Origin: CAYILR01 sp964364175
GTDB lineage: Bacteria; Bdellovibrionota; UBA1018
Direction of reading: 5' to 3'
Assembly (NCBI GenBank): GCA_964364175.1
Contig: CAYILR010000002.1
Span: 1 to 64,000 of the forward strand
DNA: 64,000 bases
The notes beneath the pieces are model-generated. The model was not told where the DNA came from. It saw only the letters and a program-made list of their open reading frames with translations, and searched no databases. Positions within the stretch are counted from its first letter, which is position 1, and each line of letters opens with the position of its first letter. A program made the position numbers and the translations under genes. Of this stretch, positions 7,237-15,676 are shown piece after piece.

Positions 7237-8490
7237 ATGAATACTCGCTTATTCTCCTGGAAATATTTTCAAGCATGGCCAGACCTAGCATGCATTATAT
7301 TTTTTATTTTTTTTCTACTAACAACACGGTTTCCAGCAGACTTTGACCAAGGAACTAAGCGAGTACATTTTGATGATGCCCCAGCCTATATAGCAATGGC
7401 CAAAGCAGTACCGGGGCTACCGCCACCCCATTCCGTTCTGGAGCAACATGCACAGCGAATTTTTGTTCATGCTATTGTCGGAACTGTCACCAACATCACC
7501 AAATTCAATTTAAGCACCGTGTATTGGAGCGCAACCATTTTGTTGATAGGTTGCATCGTATATCTGCTGATTTTTTTAATTCATACTTTTGATTTAAATT
7601 TTTTACAGAGAATCCTACTTTATGGATTGTTTTTCCTCAATCCCTACACCATTCGTCCATTTTTTTTAGCGCCATCTATGCTTTCTGACTTGGTTTTCGT
7701 GAATGGATTGCTGTTATTGTTAATTGGAATTCGTTCGGCTTCTATTTTTTGGATCATATTCGGGCTGATATTGGGACAGTTAGGTAGGCAAAACATGGCA
7801 CCCCTATCACTCGCTGTTGCGCTTTGGGCCGGATTAGGATGGCACCCTCGACTCACCAACACCTCCCATAGATGGAGCATGGTACCATTGTCCCTTCTTA
7901 GTATTGCCTTAACCCACTTTGGAACATTGTGGATCACACACGGGTTTACCAGGGGTTCGAGTGTCCCATCCTCTGTTTTGACATCGTTGGCTAGCTGGAT
8001 TTTTTCAGATAAATTTCAGCTAAAATTACTATTAGAACACATCATAAGAATCTTGTTACCGCTTTCTTTTTTTGGTGCACTGATCACCTTTTCAAGGTTT
8101 TCACTGGCTACCTGGATGAATAATAAAACATGGGTTTTCTGGTTACTACTCGGAGCAATTCTCATCCCCAGCTTTCTTATTGATCCTATTCTTCAGCAAA
8201 AATCTGAAACCAGATACACTGCACTTGGAATTGCTATTGCTATTGCTATTGTAGCTCAAACCTGGAGTCTAAAAAACCTATCAAACAACAACGAACCTAT
8301 CTCCGTGAAACATACCTCCAAAATTGCGACTTTGGGTGTCTTTGCCCTGCTGTGCATGAGTAGCCTCCATCACTTGCATGCGATCAACCCATGGAAGGAT
8401 AAAGCAGAGCTATTTATGGTAGCTCATCTAATCATGGCGTTGTTTTTTGGAGTCATGTTGAGAAAAATTGATCCTATTCCGTCCGCTTGA
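7237..8490 (+). CDS. Polytopic membrane protein, GT-C-like (family copy 1)
   Basis: A 417-residue integral membrane protein with about 10-11 hydrophobic segments. I do not recognise the family. After the first segment comes a loop with an acidic pattern (DFDQGTKRVHFDDAPAY, about 38-54) that resembles the first external loop of GT-C glycosyltransferases, which use a catalytic acid there. Other conserved stretches are VLEQHAQRI, FLNPYTIRPF, GRQNMAPLS and QKSETRYTALG; all recur in the paralogue at 41917. It follows the FkbM gene by 2 bp and ends 11 bp from the convergent ThDP gene. With the GtrB-like enzyme at 4312 it could form a GtrB plus GT-C sugar-attachment pair. AT-rich compared with its neighbours. 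Confidence 0.7.
   Translation: MNTRLFSWKYFQAWPDLACIIFFIFFLLTTRFPADFDQGTKRVHFDDAPAYIAMAKAVPGLPPPHSVLEQHAQRIFVHAIVGTVTNITKFNLSTVYWSATILLIGCIVYLLIFLIHTFDLNFLQRILLYGLFFLNPYTIRPFFLAPSMLSDLVFVNGLLLLLIGIRSASIFWIIFGLILGQLGRQNMAPLSLAVALWAGLGWHPRLTNTSHRWSMVPLSLLSIALTHFGTLWITHGFTRGSSVPSSVLTSLASWIFSDKFQLKLLLEHIIRILLPLSFFGALITFSRFSLATWMNNKTWVFWLLLGAILIPSFLIDPILQQKSETRYTALGIAIAIAIVAQTWSLKNLSNNNEPISVKHTSKIATLGVFALLCMSSLHHLHAINPWKDKAELFMVAHLIMALFFGVMLRKIDPIPSA
8230..8253 (+). repeat. In-frame hexanucleotide repeat (ATTGCT)
   Basis: Three exact ATTGCT units (8230-8247) and a fourth degenerate one (ATTGTA) encode an IA-rich stretch in a transmembrane segment of the GT-C-like protein. Slippage would add or remove two residues without changing the frame. 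Confidence 0.6.
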
Positions 8491-8501
8491 TAATAAAAAC
8501 T

Positions 8502-10310
8502 TTAAAGTTGCTCTGACTTGGGATGCATTCCCACGATCATATTCTGTCGCAGCTCATCTCTAGGCAACAAAGGCGAAAGATCCTCGAGCGGAGGAGAAAC
8601 CAAAGTTCCATCGCTCTTCACAGCCAACGAAAGTTTTGGATAGAAATATTGTTCGGGATGCATAAATACTTCACAGATCACAGGGCCTACGGCCTCCTGA
8701 ACCTGAGGGATCACCTGATCAAAGTCTTCCCAGGATCGGATTCGAAATGATGGGATTCCAAAAGCTTTTGCAACCGCACTGAAATCAGGACAACTCACGC
8801 CTGATTTTTTGTCTGTTCCGGAGTAGCGTCCCTTAAACAAAGATTTTTGAGTATGCTTGATCATCAAATACCCATCGTTATTGAAAACGACAATCTTGAT
8901 GGGCAACTGATGATGCACAATCGTTTGGAGCTCCTGCAAGTTCATCATCATCCCGCCGTCGCAATTCAGACAAAGCACCTCGCCCTGCTGAGTTGCAAAT
9001 GATGCTCCCATGGCTGCAGGTAATCCATATCCCATTTCTCCAAGGCCCGTTGAAGTCATCAGGCGCTGTCCGGACTTAAATTTAAGAACTTGATGTCCAC
9101 TCAACAGTGCTGTGCCCATATCGGTTACTACGATTTGTTTGGGCTTGAAGTGGCGCTCCAGTCTTTCCATAAACGGATAGGAATTGATAAATCCCCCTTC
9201 GTCCTTATGCTCGGGGCCGATCCAAGGATAACGTTTTTTATACACATTACATTGATCCAACCACTCTTTTTTGGAAACCGTTTTTCCAGAATTCACTTCC
9301 AGAAGGGCTTTGATAAAAATACCCGCATCACACTGAACGGGATATTTGACCCGCGAACTGAGTTTGTTCGCTTCGAGCAAATCGATGTCCACACAAGCGA
9401 TCTCGGCTGATCGGGCCAACTCAGTCAAGTCGTAGCCGATCTGTGGAATTGCCAACCGAGTGCCAATGGCCAAAACAAAATCACTGTTTTGCAGAACAAA
9501 GTTTGCAGCTCGCTGGCCATACGTTCCAGCGCGTCCAAACACTAGCGGATGATCCGAATCCACCATGTCGATGCCGGCCCACGAAACCAACGTAGGGATC
9601 TGCAGTTTTTCCAACAAAGTAGAAATCTGGCCAACGGCCCCAGCCAATCGAATCCCGTGGCCCAGCCAAAAAACTGGTCTCTTCGCAGTTTTGATTTTTT
9701 CCAAAATGAGATTCACTTGGGAATCTGTCGGTGCTGGCAAATCATCTGATTTTTTCCGAACAAAAGATGCCATCTGCGAAGGCTCGACCAGAGCAGACTG
9801 AATATTCATCGGAATTTCAACCCAACATGGACCTGGGCGACCTTCGCCTGCGATGTGATAGGCCTTTTCGAGCTCAAAACACACTTGAGCAGGGTCCATC
9901 ACGCGAGATGTATACTTGGTCACTTTTTCAACCATCGCGGTGCTGTTGTATCCCTGCACACCCCAAATCCTGAGAGGATTATCCGGTTGCGTATACTTCG
10001 AGTTTTCATTGCCAGCAATGATGAGCCCAGGAATTGAATCCATCCAAGCACTCACCACACCGGTCACTCCGTTGGTTGCCCCCCCCCCGGTAGTCAAAAT
10101 CGATGCGGTGATGGTTCCGGATGTTCGATAGTAGGTCTGCATCGCCATGCAGGCGGCTTGCTCGTGATGAACACAAACAATTTCTGTGTAGCCTTTTGAA
10201 TAAATGGAATCAAAAATATGTGCATTGCCCGCACCCACTATTCCAAAGACATGTTTTATTTTTTTCGATTCCAAAAAATCAGCAATGAAGTCACTCGCTT
10301 TTTTCGACAT
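8502..10310 (-). CDS. ThDP-dependent acetolactate synthase-like enzyme
   Basis: Thiamine-diphosphate enzyme of the acetolactate synthase/decarboxylase superfamily, three domains in the usual order (Pyr 1-170, middle 190-325, PP 380-560). The catalytic glutamate is E50 (HHEQAA); the cofactor site is CDGGMMMN followed by NNDGY, so the usual GDG has become CDG. Context argues against branched-chain amino acid synthesis: there is no regulatory subunit, and the gene overlaps (20 bp) an SDR and follows an HOA aldolase and acylating aldehyde dehydrogenase. In yersiniose synthesis the related YerE adds a two-carbon unit from pyruvate to a keto sugar, and a similar role is inferred. Codons 75-78 form a run of ten G; the frame is intact as written. 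The start ATG 10310 is clear. Confidence 0.85.
   Translation of the reverse strand: MSKKASDFIADFLESKKIKHVFGIVGAGNAHIFDSIYSKGYTEIVCVHHEQAACMAMQTYYRTSGTITASILTTGGGATNGVTGVVSAWMDSIPGLIIAGNENSKYTQPDNPLRIWGVQGYNSTAMVEKVTKYTSRVMDPAQVCFELEKAYHIAGEGRPGPCWVEIPMNIQSALVEPSQMASFVRKKSDDLPAPTDSQVNLILEKIKTAKRPVFWLGHGIRLAGAVGQISTLLEKLQIPTLVSWAGIDMVDSDHPLVFGRAGTYGQRAANFVLQNSDFVLAIGTRLAIPQIGYDLTELARSAEIACVDIDLLEANKLSSRVKYPVQCDAGIFIKALLEVNSGKTVSKKEWLDQCNVYKKRYPWIGPEHKDEGGFINSYPFMERLERHFKPKQIVVTDMGTALLSGHQVLKFKSGQRLMTSTGLGEMGYGLPAAMGASFATQQGEVLCLNCDGGMMMNLQELQTIVHHQLPIKIVVFNNDGYLMIKHTQKSLFKGRYSGTDKKSGVSCPDFSAVAKAFGIPSFRIRSWEDFDQVIPQVQEAVGPVICEVFMHPEQYFYPKLSLAVKSDGTLVSPPLEDLSPLLPRDELRQNMIVGMHPKSEQL
10079..10088 (-). 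repeat. G10 homopolymer inside the ThDP enzyme gene
   Basis: Ten consecutive C on the plus strand, i.e. G10 in the coding strand, encode Gly75-Gly77 and the first base of Ala78. Loss of one G brings a TGA five codons later; gain of one G brings a TGA about 27 codons later. This is the longest G/C run noticed in the window and has the form of a slipped-strand phase-variation switch. Confidence 0.85.
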
Positions 10311-11355
10311 ATTGATTCCACAAAATAGTTCTTTGAATTGCTGTTTCGAGCGAAACCGATTCTGTTAACCCCAGCATATCCTGCGCCAACGATACATCTG
10401 GTACAAAACGACTGCGCTGAATAGCAGCACTGCCCGATGAATAAAGCCGAACATCCACCTGGGGTTGGCAGATTTGAGCGATTTTCTTGGCCAATGTATC
10501 CAAAGTGATTTCATCGGCGCTGCCAATATTAAAACACTGGCCCACTTGAGACCCAGTCAAAACCCGCAAAATCCAATAAGCCAAATCACTCCCGTACAGA
10601 TAACTTCTTACAGTCTTCCCGTCACCCAAAACACGAATTGAGTTTCCACCCAAAGCGTCTTTCATGAAGTTATTGATCGCCCAGGGTGTGTCTAAAGACT
10701 GGTATGGCCCAAGAAACGCAAACGGCCTCACAGTGACCAACGGCAAACGTGCCTGGCTTTGAGCAGCGGCGCAGAGAGTTTCAGCATACCTCTTGGCTTC
10801 CGCATATGCAGAGGATGCTCGTCCGACCTCTGGAGCTCCGAGATACCCTTCCGAAATCCTCGGCAGGTCCATCGGCTGCGGCCCGTAGATCAATCCCGAA
10901 CTAAAATTCAGAAACATTCGAAGGCCAGCACAACGATCAGCGGCCTTCAAAACAGCAGAAGTCCCATCCGCAATCACAGACATCGTTTCAATGGGATGAC
11001 TCGAATGAAATCGATTGTCAGGATTCGCAGCAGCATGAATCATCCAGGCCGTATCCCGTGGAACCTCGACCGTGTATCTGACATCAGAGGACAAAAACGT
11101 CATATCTTTGCGATGAGCCAGATGTGGATAGCGCTTTTTGAAGAGATCAGTTCTTCTTGCTATCAGTACCACTTGCGTTCCAAACGAGTAGGAGTCGTTC
11201 AGCGTAGCAATCAATTCAGCAACCCATGTTCCCACAAAACCTGTTCCACCTGTAAAAACCAACATCTGGTTTTTGAGTGGCCCTAGTTGCTCAACACGCC
11301 CTTTGAGCACTGTCTCGCAATCTGTCCTGACTAATTCAACTGCTTTGGAATTCAA
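10291..11355 (-). CDS. NAD-dependent epimerase/dehydratase (SDR)
   Basis: Extended SDR acting on a sugar nucleotide. The N-terminal nucleotide-binding motif is TGGTGFVG, preceded by about 30 extra residues; SSGLIYGP and YAEAK carry the catalytic Ser, Tyr and Lys; VRPFAFLGP follows. The start is a TTG at 11355 that overlaps the aldolase stop as TTGA; the same kind of coupling recurs at 22528. It lies between the aldolase and the ThDP gene, with 4- and 20-bp overlaps, so it very likely prepares or reduces the keto sugar that the carbon-chain enzymes act on. YerF-like reduction of the branched product is one possibility. Exact reaction unknown. Confidence 0.82.
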   Translation of the reverse strand: MNSKAVELVRTDCETVLKGRVEQLGPLKNQMLVFTGGTGFVGTWVAELIATLNDSYSFGTQVVLIARRTDLFKKRYPHLAHRKDMTFLSSDVRYTVEVPRDTAWMIHAAANPDNRFHSSHPIETMSVIADGTSAVLKAADRCAGLRMFLNFSSGLIYGPQPMDLPRISEGYLGAPEVGRASSAYAEAKRYAETLCAAAQSQARLPLVTVRPFAFLGPYQSLDTPWAINNFMKDALGGNSIRVLGDGKTVRSYLYGSDLAYWILRVLTGSQVGQCFNIGSADEITLDTLAKKIAQICQPQVDVRLYSSGSAAIQRSRFVPDVSLAQDMLGLTESVSLETAIQRTILWNQYVEKSE

Positions 11356-12371
11356 ATTCTCACCGCCCCTGTTTTCTTAGCTAACTCATGCGCCACTTCA
11401 ATAATGATATCTTCTTGACCAGCTATGATCTTTCTTCTCCCTAATTCAAAAAAAACATCCCTTGGATCCACATTGTACTGCTTCGATATTCTTTCTACCG
11501 GCTTCTTGAAGCCCGAAAACACGCCCGCCAAACCGCTCACAATGCTCACAGAATTGATGCTCGGAGCGGCCTTCATCAACTCAGTCTCCGCCCAATCGCA
11601 TGCATCCAGAAGTTTGTAAAAATCAATGCCCGTGTCGTATCCCAGCTTGTTGAGCACCGCGACCAAAACCTCAATTTGCGCATTTCCCGCACCTGCACCA
11701 AACCCACGTGCGCAACCATCCAAGATTGAAGCACCCGCATCGACTGCGGCGATCGAATTTGAAATTGCCATTCCTAAATTGTTGTGAGCATGAAATCCCA
11801 CCGGAATGCCCAGTCCCCGAACCAAAGTTTGAACACGTGCCGACACATCTTGGGGCAAATAAGCACCCGCGGAATCCATAAAAATCACTGCCTCTGCACC
11901 GTAGGATTCCATTTTGCGAGCCTCTTCCAAAAGAAGCTCTTTCGTAATCATGTGAGACATCATCAAAACGCCGTAAACAATTTTGCCACTTTTCCTCACA
12001 AAACTGATGTGTCGCTCTGTAAGATCGGCTTCCGTACAATGAGACGCAATTCGAAACACATCCACACCTAAATCCAGTGCAGGTTTTAAGTCTTTCTCAA
12101 TCGTCGCAAAACCAGGAATGACGTGCACACCTAATTTAGAATTTTTCAAATTCTCCCGAGCCACCTTCAACATTGTGGCGTCGGGGCACTTGGACTCCCC
12201 AAGTTGCAAAGATGAAGCGCCAATACCGTTGCCATGGCCAGCTTCAACAATTGGAATTCGCGCCAGATCTGCCAAACGGCAATAGGCCGCAACTTGCTCA
12301 GCTGTCAGTTGGTGCTGTACTGCATGGTTACCATCTCGCAGGGTCGGATCACTGACCAGAACTTGTTTCAT
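11352..12371 (-). CDS. mhpE: 4-hydroxy-2-oxovalerate aldolase-like enzyme (HMGL/DmpG family)
   Basis: Class II aldolase of the DmpG/MhpE type, which reversibly joins pyruvate and an aldehyde to a 4-hydroxy-2-oxo acid and normally works in a complex with an acylating aldehyde dehydrogenase. DPTLRDGNHA near the N terminus carries the metal-binding Asp and base-pair residues; HAHNN (about 195-199) is the metal His pair; GFGAGAGN follows. The 339-residue length is normal. ATG 12371 overlaps the dehydrogenase stop as ATGA. None of the aromatic meta-cleavage genes (hydratase, hydrolase, dioxygenase) is nearby, so a biosynthetic role in making a branched or extended sugar is inferred. Confidence 0.9.
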   Translation of the reverse strand: MKQVLVSDPTLRDGNHAVQHQLTAEQVAAYCRLADLARIPIVEAGHGNGIGASSLQLGESKCPDATMLKVARENLKNSKLGVHVIPGFATIEKDLKPALDLGVDVFRIASHCTEADLTERHISFVRKSGKIVYGVLMMSHMITKELLLEEARKMESYGAEAVIFMDSAGAYLPQDVSARVQTLVRGLGIPVGFHAHNNLGMAISNSIAAVDAGASILDGCARGFGAGAGNAQIEVLVAVLNKLGYDTGIDFYKLLDACDWAETELMKAAPSINSVSIVSGLAGVFSGFKKPVERISKQYNVDPRDVFFELGRRKIIAGQEDIIIEVAHELAKKTGAVRI

Positions 12372-13240
12372 TTTTCCCCCAAATGCTTCGCGTACTCTTC
12401 AGCCATGGCCACTGCTGCACAATTGATAATATCGAGATTCCCAGCATAGGCCGGTAAATAATCCCCTAGCCCTTGCACACGAACCATCACCACGATTCTC
12501 TGATTTTCTAGAGTGGGACCCACGATCAATCGGTAACCTGGCACATAAGACTTCACCCTCTCCACGATTTCATTTAAAATAGGTTTCAGCTTCTCCAGAT
12601 CAGGATTGACCACTTTAGCAAAAACAGTTGTCTGCATATCAATGCAGGGTTGTGCTGGATTCAGATTGAGAATCGCTTTAGCTCTCAATGCTCCAGAAAA
12701 ATTTTTGACTCCTTTTTCAGTGGTGTGAACATACTCATCTAAATTATTTCTCGTAGCCGGACCCGCGCTGCGCGATGCAATACTTGAAACAACTTCAATA
12801 TACTCAATTTGAGGCTGGGTTTTTCCAAGAGCAAACGCGATTGGGATCGATGCTTGCCCGCCGCAAGTCACCATATTCACATTTTTTTCTTTCCAACAAT
12901 CCCGAATGTTCACTGCAGGAACACACATCATCCCGATATTAGATGGAGTCAGATCAATCACCTTTTTGCCCAAACGCTCTAAAATCGGTGCGTGAATCTT
13001 GTGGTCCTGTGCTGATGTTGCATCAAAAACAATATCGCAAGAATCCGGATTCCTTTCGAAGTAGCCAATACTTTCTGAAGAGACTGAGATGCCTAGACTT
13101 TGAGCTTTCATCATCCCTGGAGAAGAAAAATTGCGGCCCACAAATGCACTGCACTGTAAAACAGAGGACCTTTGGACCTTGATAAGTAGGTCAGTCCCTA
13201 TATTTCCACTCCCTAAAATGGCAACTTTTACTTTTTTCAT
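12368..13240 (-). CDS. mhpF: Acetaldehyde dehydrogenase (acylating), DmpF family
   Basis: Interconverts acetaldehyde plus CoA with acetyl-CoA using NAD. The Rossmann motif GSGNIGTDL is at 10-18, the catalytic cysteine sits in TCGGQA (about 127-132), and NNLDEYVHTTE is typical of the family. 290 residues, a little short of the usual 300-315 but without a visible gap. First gene of the 13240-8502 minus-strand run; each gene overlaps the next. With the adjacent aldolase it would form the DmpFG channelling complex. Here it may supply acetaldehyde from acetyl-CoA for the aldolase, the reverse of the catabolic direction; that direction is inference. A 76-bp gap separates it from the ABC transporter upstream. 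Confidence 0.9.
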   Translation of the reverse strand: MKKVKVAILGSGNIGTDLLIKVQRSSVLQCSAFVGRNFSSPGMMKAQSLGISVSSESIGYFERNPDSCDIVFDATSAQDHKIHAPILERLGKKVIDLTPSNIGMMCVPAVNIRDCWKEKNVNMVTCGGQASIPIAFALGKTQPQIEYIEVVSSIASRSAGPATRNNLDEYVHTTEKGVKNFSGALRAKAILNLNPAQPCIDMQTTVFAKVVNPDLEKLKPILNEIVERVKSYVPGYRLIVGPTLENQRIVVMVRVQGLGDYLPAYAGNLDIINCAAVAMAEEYAKHLGEK

Positions 13241-13316
13241 GAATAATTATGCCTAAGAACCTCGTATCATGAATTTTTCACACTTGGAAACGCAACATCA
13301 GCGGATCACATCTAGC

Positions 13317-15005
13317 CTAAAACTGGACCTTCTGATCTGCAATTTCCATCATTGCTGGGCGATGCGTGACCACGACCATCGTCATTTCTCTTTTTAGGTT
13401 CGCAAGAGTTCGAATCAGTCTCCCTTCGGTCTCTCCGTCCAGATTTGCTGTCGCCTCATCCAAAATAAGTATCCGTGGATGTCGAAGCAGTGCTCGAGCC
13501 AAACCCAGCCGCTGCTTCTGACCAGCCGACAACCCTTCGCCCTGCTCCGTAAGCCGATGATTGAGTTGACTTGGCATCTCCCGCACAAAACCACATTCTG
13601 CTTTTTCTAAAGCCTTCCAAACTTCATCTTCTGAAGCTTTGTGCCTCGTCCCATAAAGTAGGTTTTCATAGATTGTGCCCTCTACCAAAAAACTATCCGG
13701 CCCCACATACCCGACACTTTCCAAAAGTTTAGGCCGATTAGGTGGCAAACCCCCCTGATCAAGTCCATTGGCAAGAAGTTCAATATTACCCACGCTGGGC
13801 TGAAGGCTTCCGAGCAATAAACCCAACAGGGTACTTTTACCGACCCCGGACGGCCCAGTCACCACAAGCGTTTGACCCGGCTCAATCGTCAGATTGAGGT
13901 TTTTGATCACTGCAGAATCATTACCTGGATAGCTAAAAGAGACTCCATTCAGCTTCCATCCCACAGGCGAACCAAATGGAGCCGGCGGACTATCGAAGTC
14001 CTGTCGTACACGCGGATTTCTGACCCCATCATATGAGTGATCCGCCCACCATTTTGCCAAAACCTTTGTTTGGGGCCAGCTGAACAATAAACCTGAAGCA
14101 GTCTTGGTGGCCTCCGCAAAAACCTGCACAAAACGAACAAACAAGTAGAAGTATGAAATGAGCAAACTCGGGGCCATCGCATGCATTTGAGTAACGGTCA
14201 AAGCAATCACACAAATTGAACCCACTCCGACCAACTGAGGCAATACAAACTTGGCACCTGAAAGCTTATAGAACAATAGTTTATGATCTTTGCTCACTCG
14301 AACATTAGCTATAATTTCAAGTTCCTCACGTTTTTGGGTCCCATAGACATGCAACAAGAGTAGATTTTTTACACCACGCATGAGCTGCGACGCGCCTTTT
14401 TGATAGGCCGCGTACATCGTTACACTCGCATTTGAAATTCGCTTATCGAGAACTCTCAATAATATCCCAGCCACGATCAAACAGGACGTAGCTGCGAGGG
14501 TAGGAATAACCGCGATCGAAAACAAACTGCCCAATAGCAATAACGCCGACGGAAAAAGTATACACAGTGCTTGTGCAGAACTTAAAAAATTCCCCCCACT
14601 TGAGATTGTTTCTCCATAAAGACTCATTACCCTGCCACTGCTCGCCGATGAGTTTGAAAAAACCCAATCCAAAAGCCTCGCTCGCTGCTCAAAAGCAAAA
14701 ATTTCGACGATCGCTTGCGACAAATAATAGTGAACCCACTGCAGAAGTGAACGAGCAGCGCCAATCAGAAACATCGCAAAAAGAACCCAGGTCAAATTCC
14801 CGCTCGGAAAAAAGAAAAATGTTTTCGAAGTTGCGCTCATGACACCAATAGCGACCAAGAACTCTTGCAGAACAAATGCAAAACCTAACTCGACAAAAAA
14901 AACCAACAACCCCACAAAAACCCCAACGACCATGTAGGCAACAGCTCGTTTTCCAAAAAAACGATAAATCTTCTGATACTGTTTCAACGAAAGCCGATCG
15001 CCCAT
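13317..15005 (-). CDS. ABC transporter, fused permease and ATPase (PglK/MsbA-like flippase)
   Basis: Half-size exporter that would flip a lipid-linked glycan or another amphipathic substrate across the inner membrane. Six membrane segments occupy about 25-310. The nucleotide-binding domain has Walker A GPSGVGKST, signature LSAGQKQR, Walker B ILILDEAT and the switch His in VVTHR; all are intact. The size is close to PglK of Campylobacter (564 residues), the flippase of lipid-linked oligosaccharide. ATG 15005 is chosen; a TTG at 15014 adds three residues. It lies between the carbon-chain cassette and gmhA. It is the only export candidate recognised in the window. A T9 run (coding strand) lies just upstream of the start. 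Confidence 0.88.
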   Translation of the reverse strand: MGDRLSLKQYQKIYRFFGKRAVAYMVVGVFVGLLVFFVELGFAFVLQEFLVAIGVMSATSKTFFFFPSGNLTWVLFAMFLIGAARSLLQWVHYYLSQAIVEIFAFEQRARLLDWVFSNSSASSGRVMSLYGETISSGGNFLSSAQALCILFPSALLLLGSLFSIAVIPTLAATSCLIVAGILLRVLDKRISNASVTMYAAYQKGASQLMRGVKNLLLLHVYGTQKREELEIIANVRVSKDHKLLFYKLSGAKFVLPQLVGVGSICVIALTVTQMHAMAPSLLISYFYLFVRFVQVFAEATKTASGLLFSWPQTKVLAKWWADHSYDGVRNPRVRQDFDSPPAPFGSPVGWKLNGVSFSYPGNDSAVIKNLNLTIEPGQTLVVTGPSGVGKSTLLGLLLGSLQPSVGNIELLANGLDQGGLPPNRPKLLESVGYVGPDSFLVEGTIYENLLYGTRHKASEDEVWKALEKAECGFVREMPSQLNHRLTEQGEGLSAGQKQRLGLARALLRHPRILILDEATANLDGETEGRLIRTLANLKREMTMVVVTHRPAMMEIADQKVQF

Positions 15006-15055
15006 ACCTGCCAATGTTGCAAAAAAAAAGTAGAGCTGCTACTAGAAACTCAACC

Positions 15056-15676
15056 ATGAGAGATCCGAGGATAAAAAATGTGCTAGCCGAAGGCAACTCG
15101 GTCACCCAGTATCTGAATAGTTATTCGAGCATGCTTCAAACAGCGATTCAGCAGCTCTCAGCAGAAAATCTTGAGAAGGTCTTGGTATGCCTCGAAAAAA
15201 CGATCGAGAGACAAGCTCGCATCTATGTCGCTGGGAACGGTGGATCAGCCGCTATTGCAGACCATTTATGCTGCGATTGGACCAAGGGCGTCCATATTCC
15301 TGACCGTCCAGGGTTGCGAGTTCATTCTTTAATAGCAAACACCCCCGTTTTTACGGCGTTAGCAAACGATTTCAGCTGGGGCGAAGCCTTTTCAAAGCAG
15401 GTGGAAATGTTTTGCGATGCATCCGACGTTCTCATTTTGATTTCCTCTTCGGGAAACAGCGAAAATATCATTCAAGCCGCTCTGGCCGCAAAAAAGAAGA
15501 AAATCCTGGTCATTGGCCTTTCCGGCTTTGACGGCGGAAAGCTAAAAAACCTGTCAGATATCTCGCTTCATATTCCTGTAAATAATTATGGAATAGTCGA
15601 AGATGCGCACCAGATGACCATGCACGTCCTTGCCCAATACCTGGCGAAGACGAGAGATGTATCTTTTAAGCTTTAA
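15056..15676 (+). CDS. gmhA: Phosphoheptose isomerase (SIS domain)
   Basis: Converts sedoheptulose 7-phosphate to D-glycero-D-manno-heptose 7-phosphate, the first step of ADP- or GDP-heptose synthesis. A single SIS domain: AGNGGSAAIADHL (59-71), SSSGNSENI near 128 and EDAHQMTMH near 183-191, the last holding metal or active-site residues of GmhA. ATG 15056 gives 206 residues, close to the family's ~195. Longer frames begin upstream but run antisense through the ABC transporter; an ATG at 15014 would place an A9 run at codons 3-6. The last 11 bp overlap the convergent methyltransferase. The nucleotidyltransferase at 63629 is a possible later step of the same pathway. Confidence 0.88.
   Translation: MRDPRIKNVLAEGNSVTQYLNSYSSMLQTAIQQLSAENLEKVLVCLEKTIERQARIYVAGNGGSAAIADHLCCDWTKGVHIPDRPGLRVHSLIANTPVFTALANDFSWGEAFSKQVEMFCDASDVLILISSSGNSENIIQAALAAKKKKILVIGLSGFDGGKLKNLSDISLHIPVNNYGIVEDAHQMTMHVLAQYLAKTRDVSFKL

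Noticed and set aside
8498..8509. Perfect 12-bp palindrome AACTTTAAAGTT between two convergent stops, considered as a terminator
   Set aside because: All A/T in the centre, no loop, and it overlaps the stop codon of the ThDP gene; too weak to call.
8502..10310. ThDP enzyme taken as acetolactate synthase for valine/isoleucine
   Set aside because: No small subunit or ilv genes; operon partners are an SDR, aldolase and acylating dehydrogenase.
14876..15055. N-terminal extension of gmhA by 60 residues
   Set aside because: It runs antisense through the ABC transporter start and is basic, low-complexity sequence not found in GmhA proteins.
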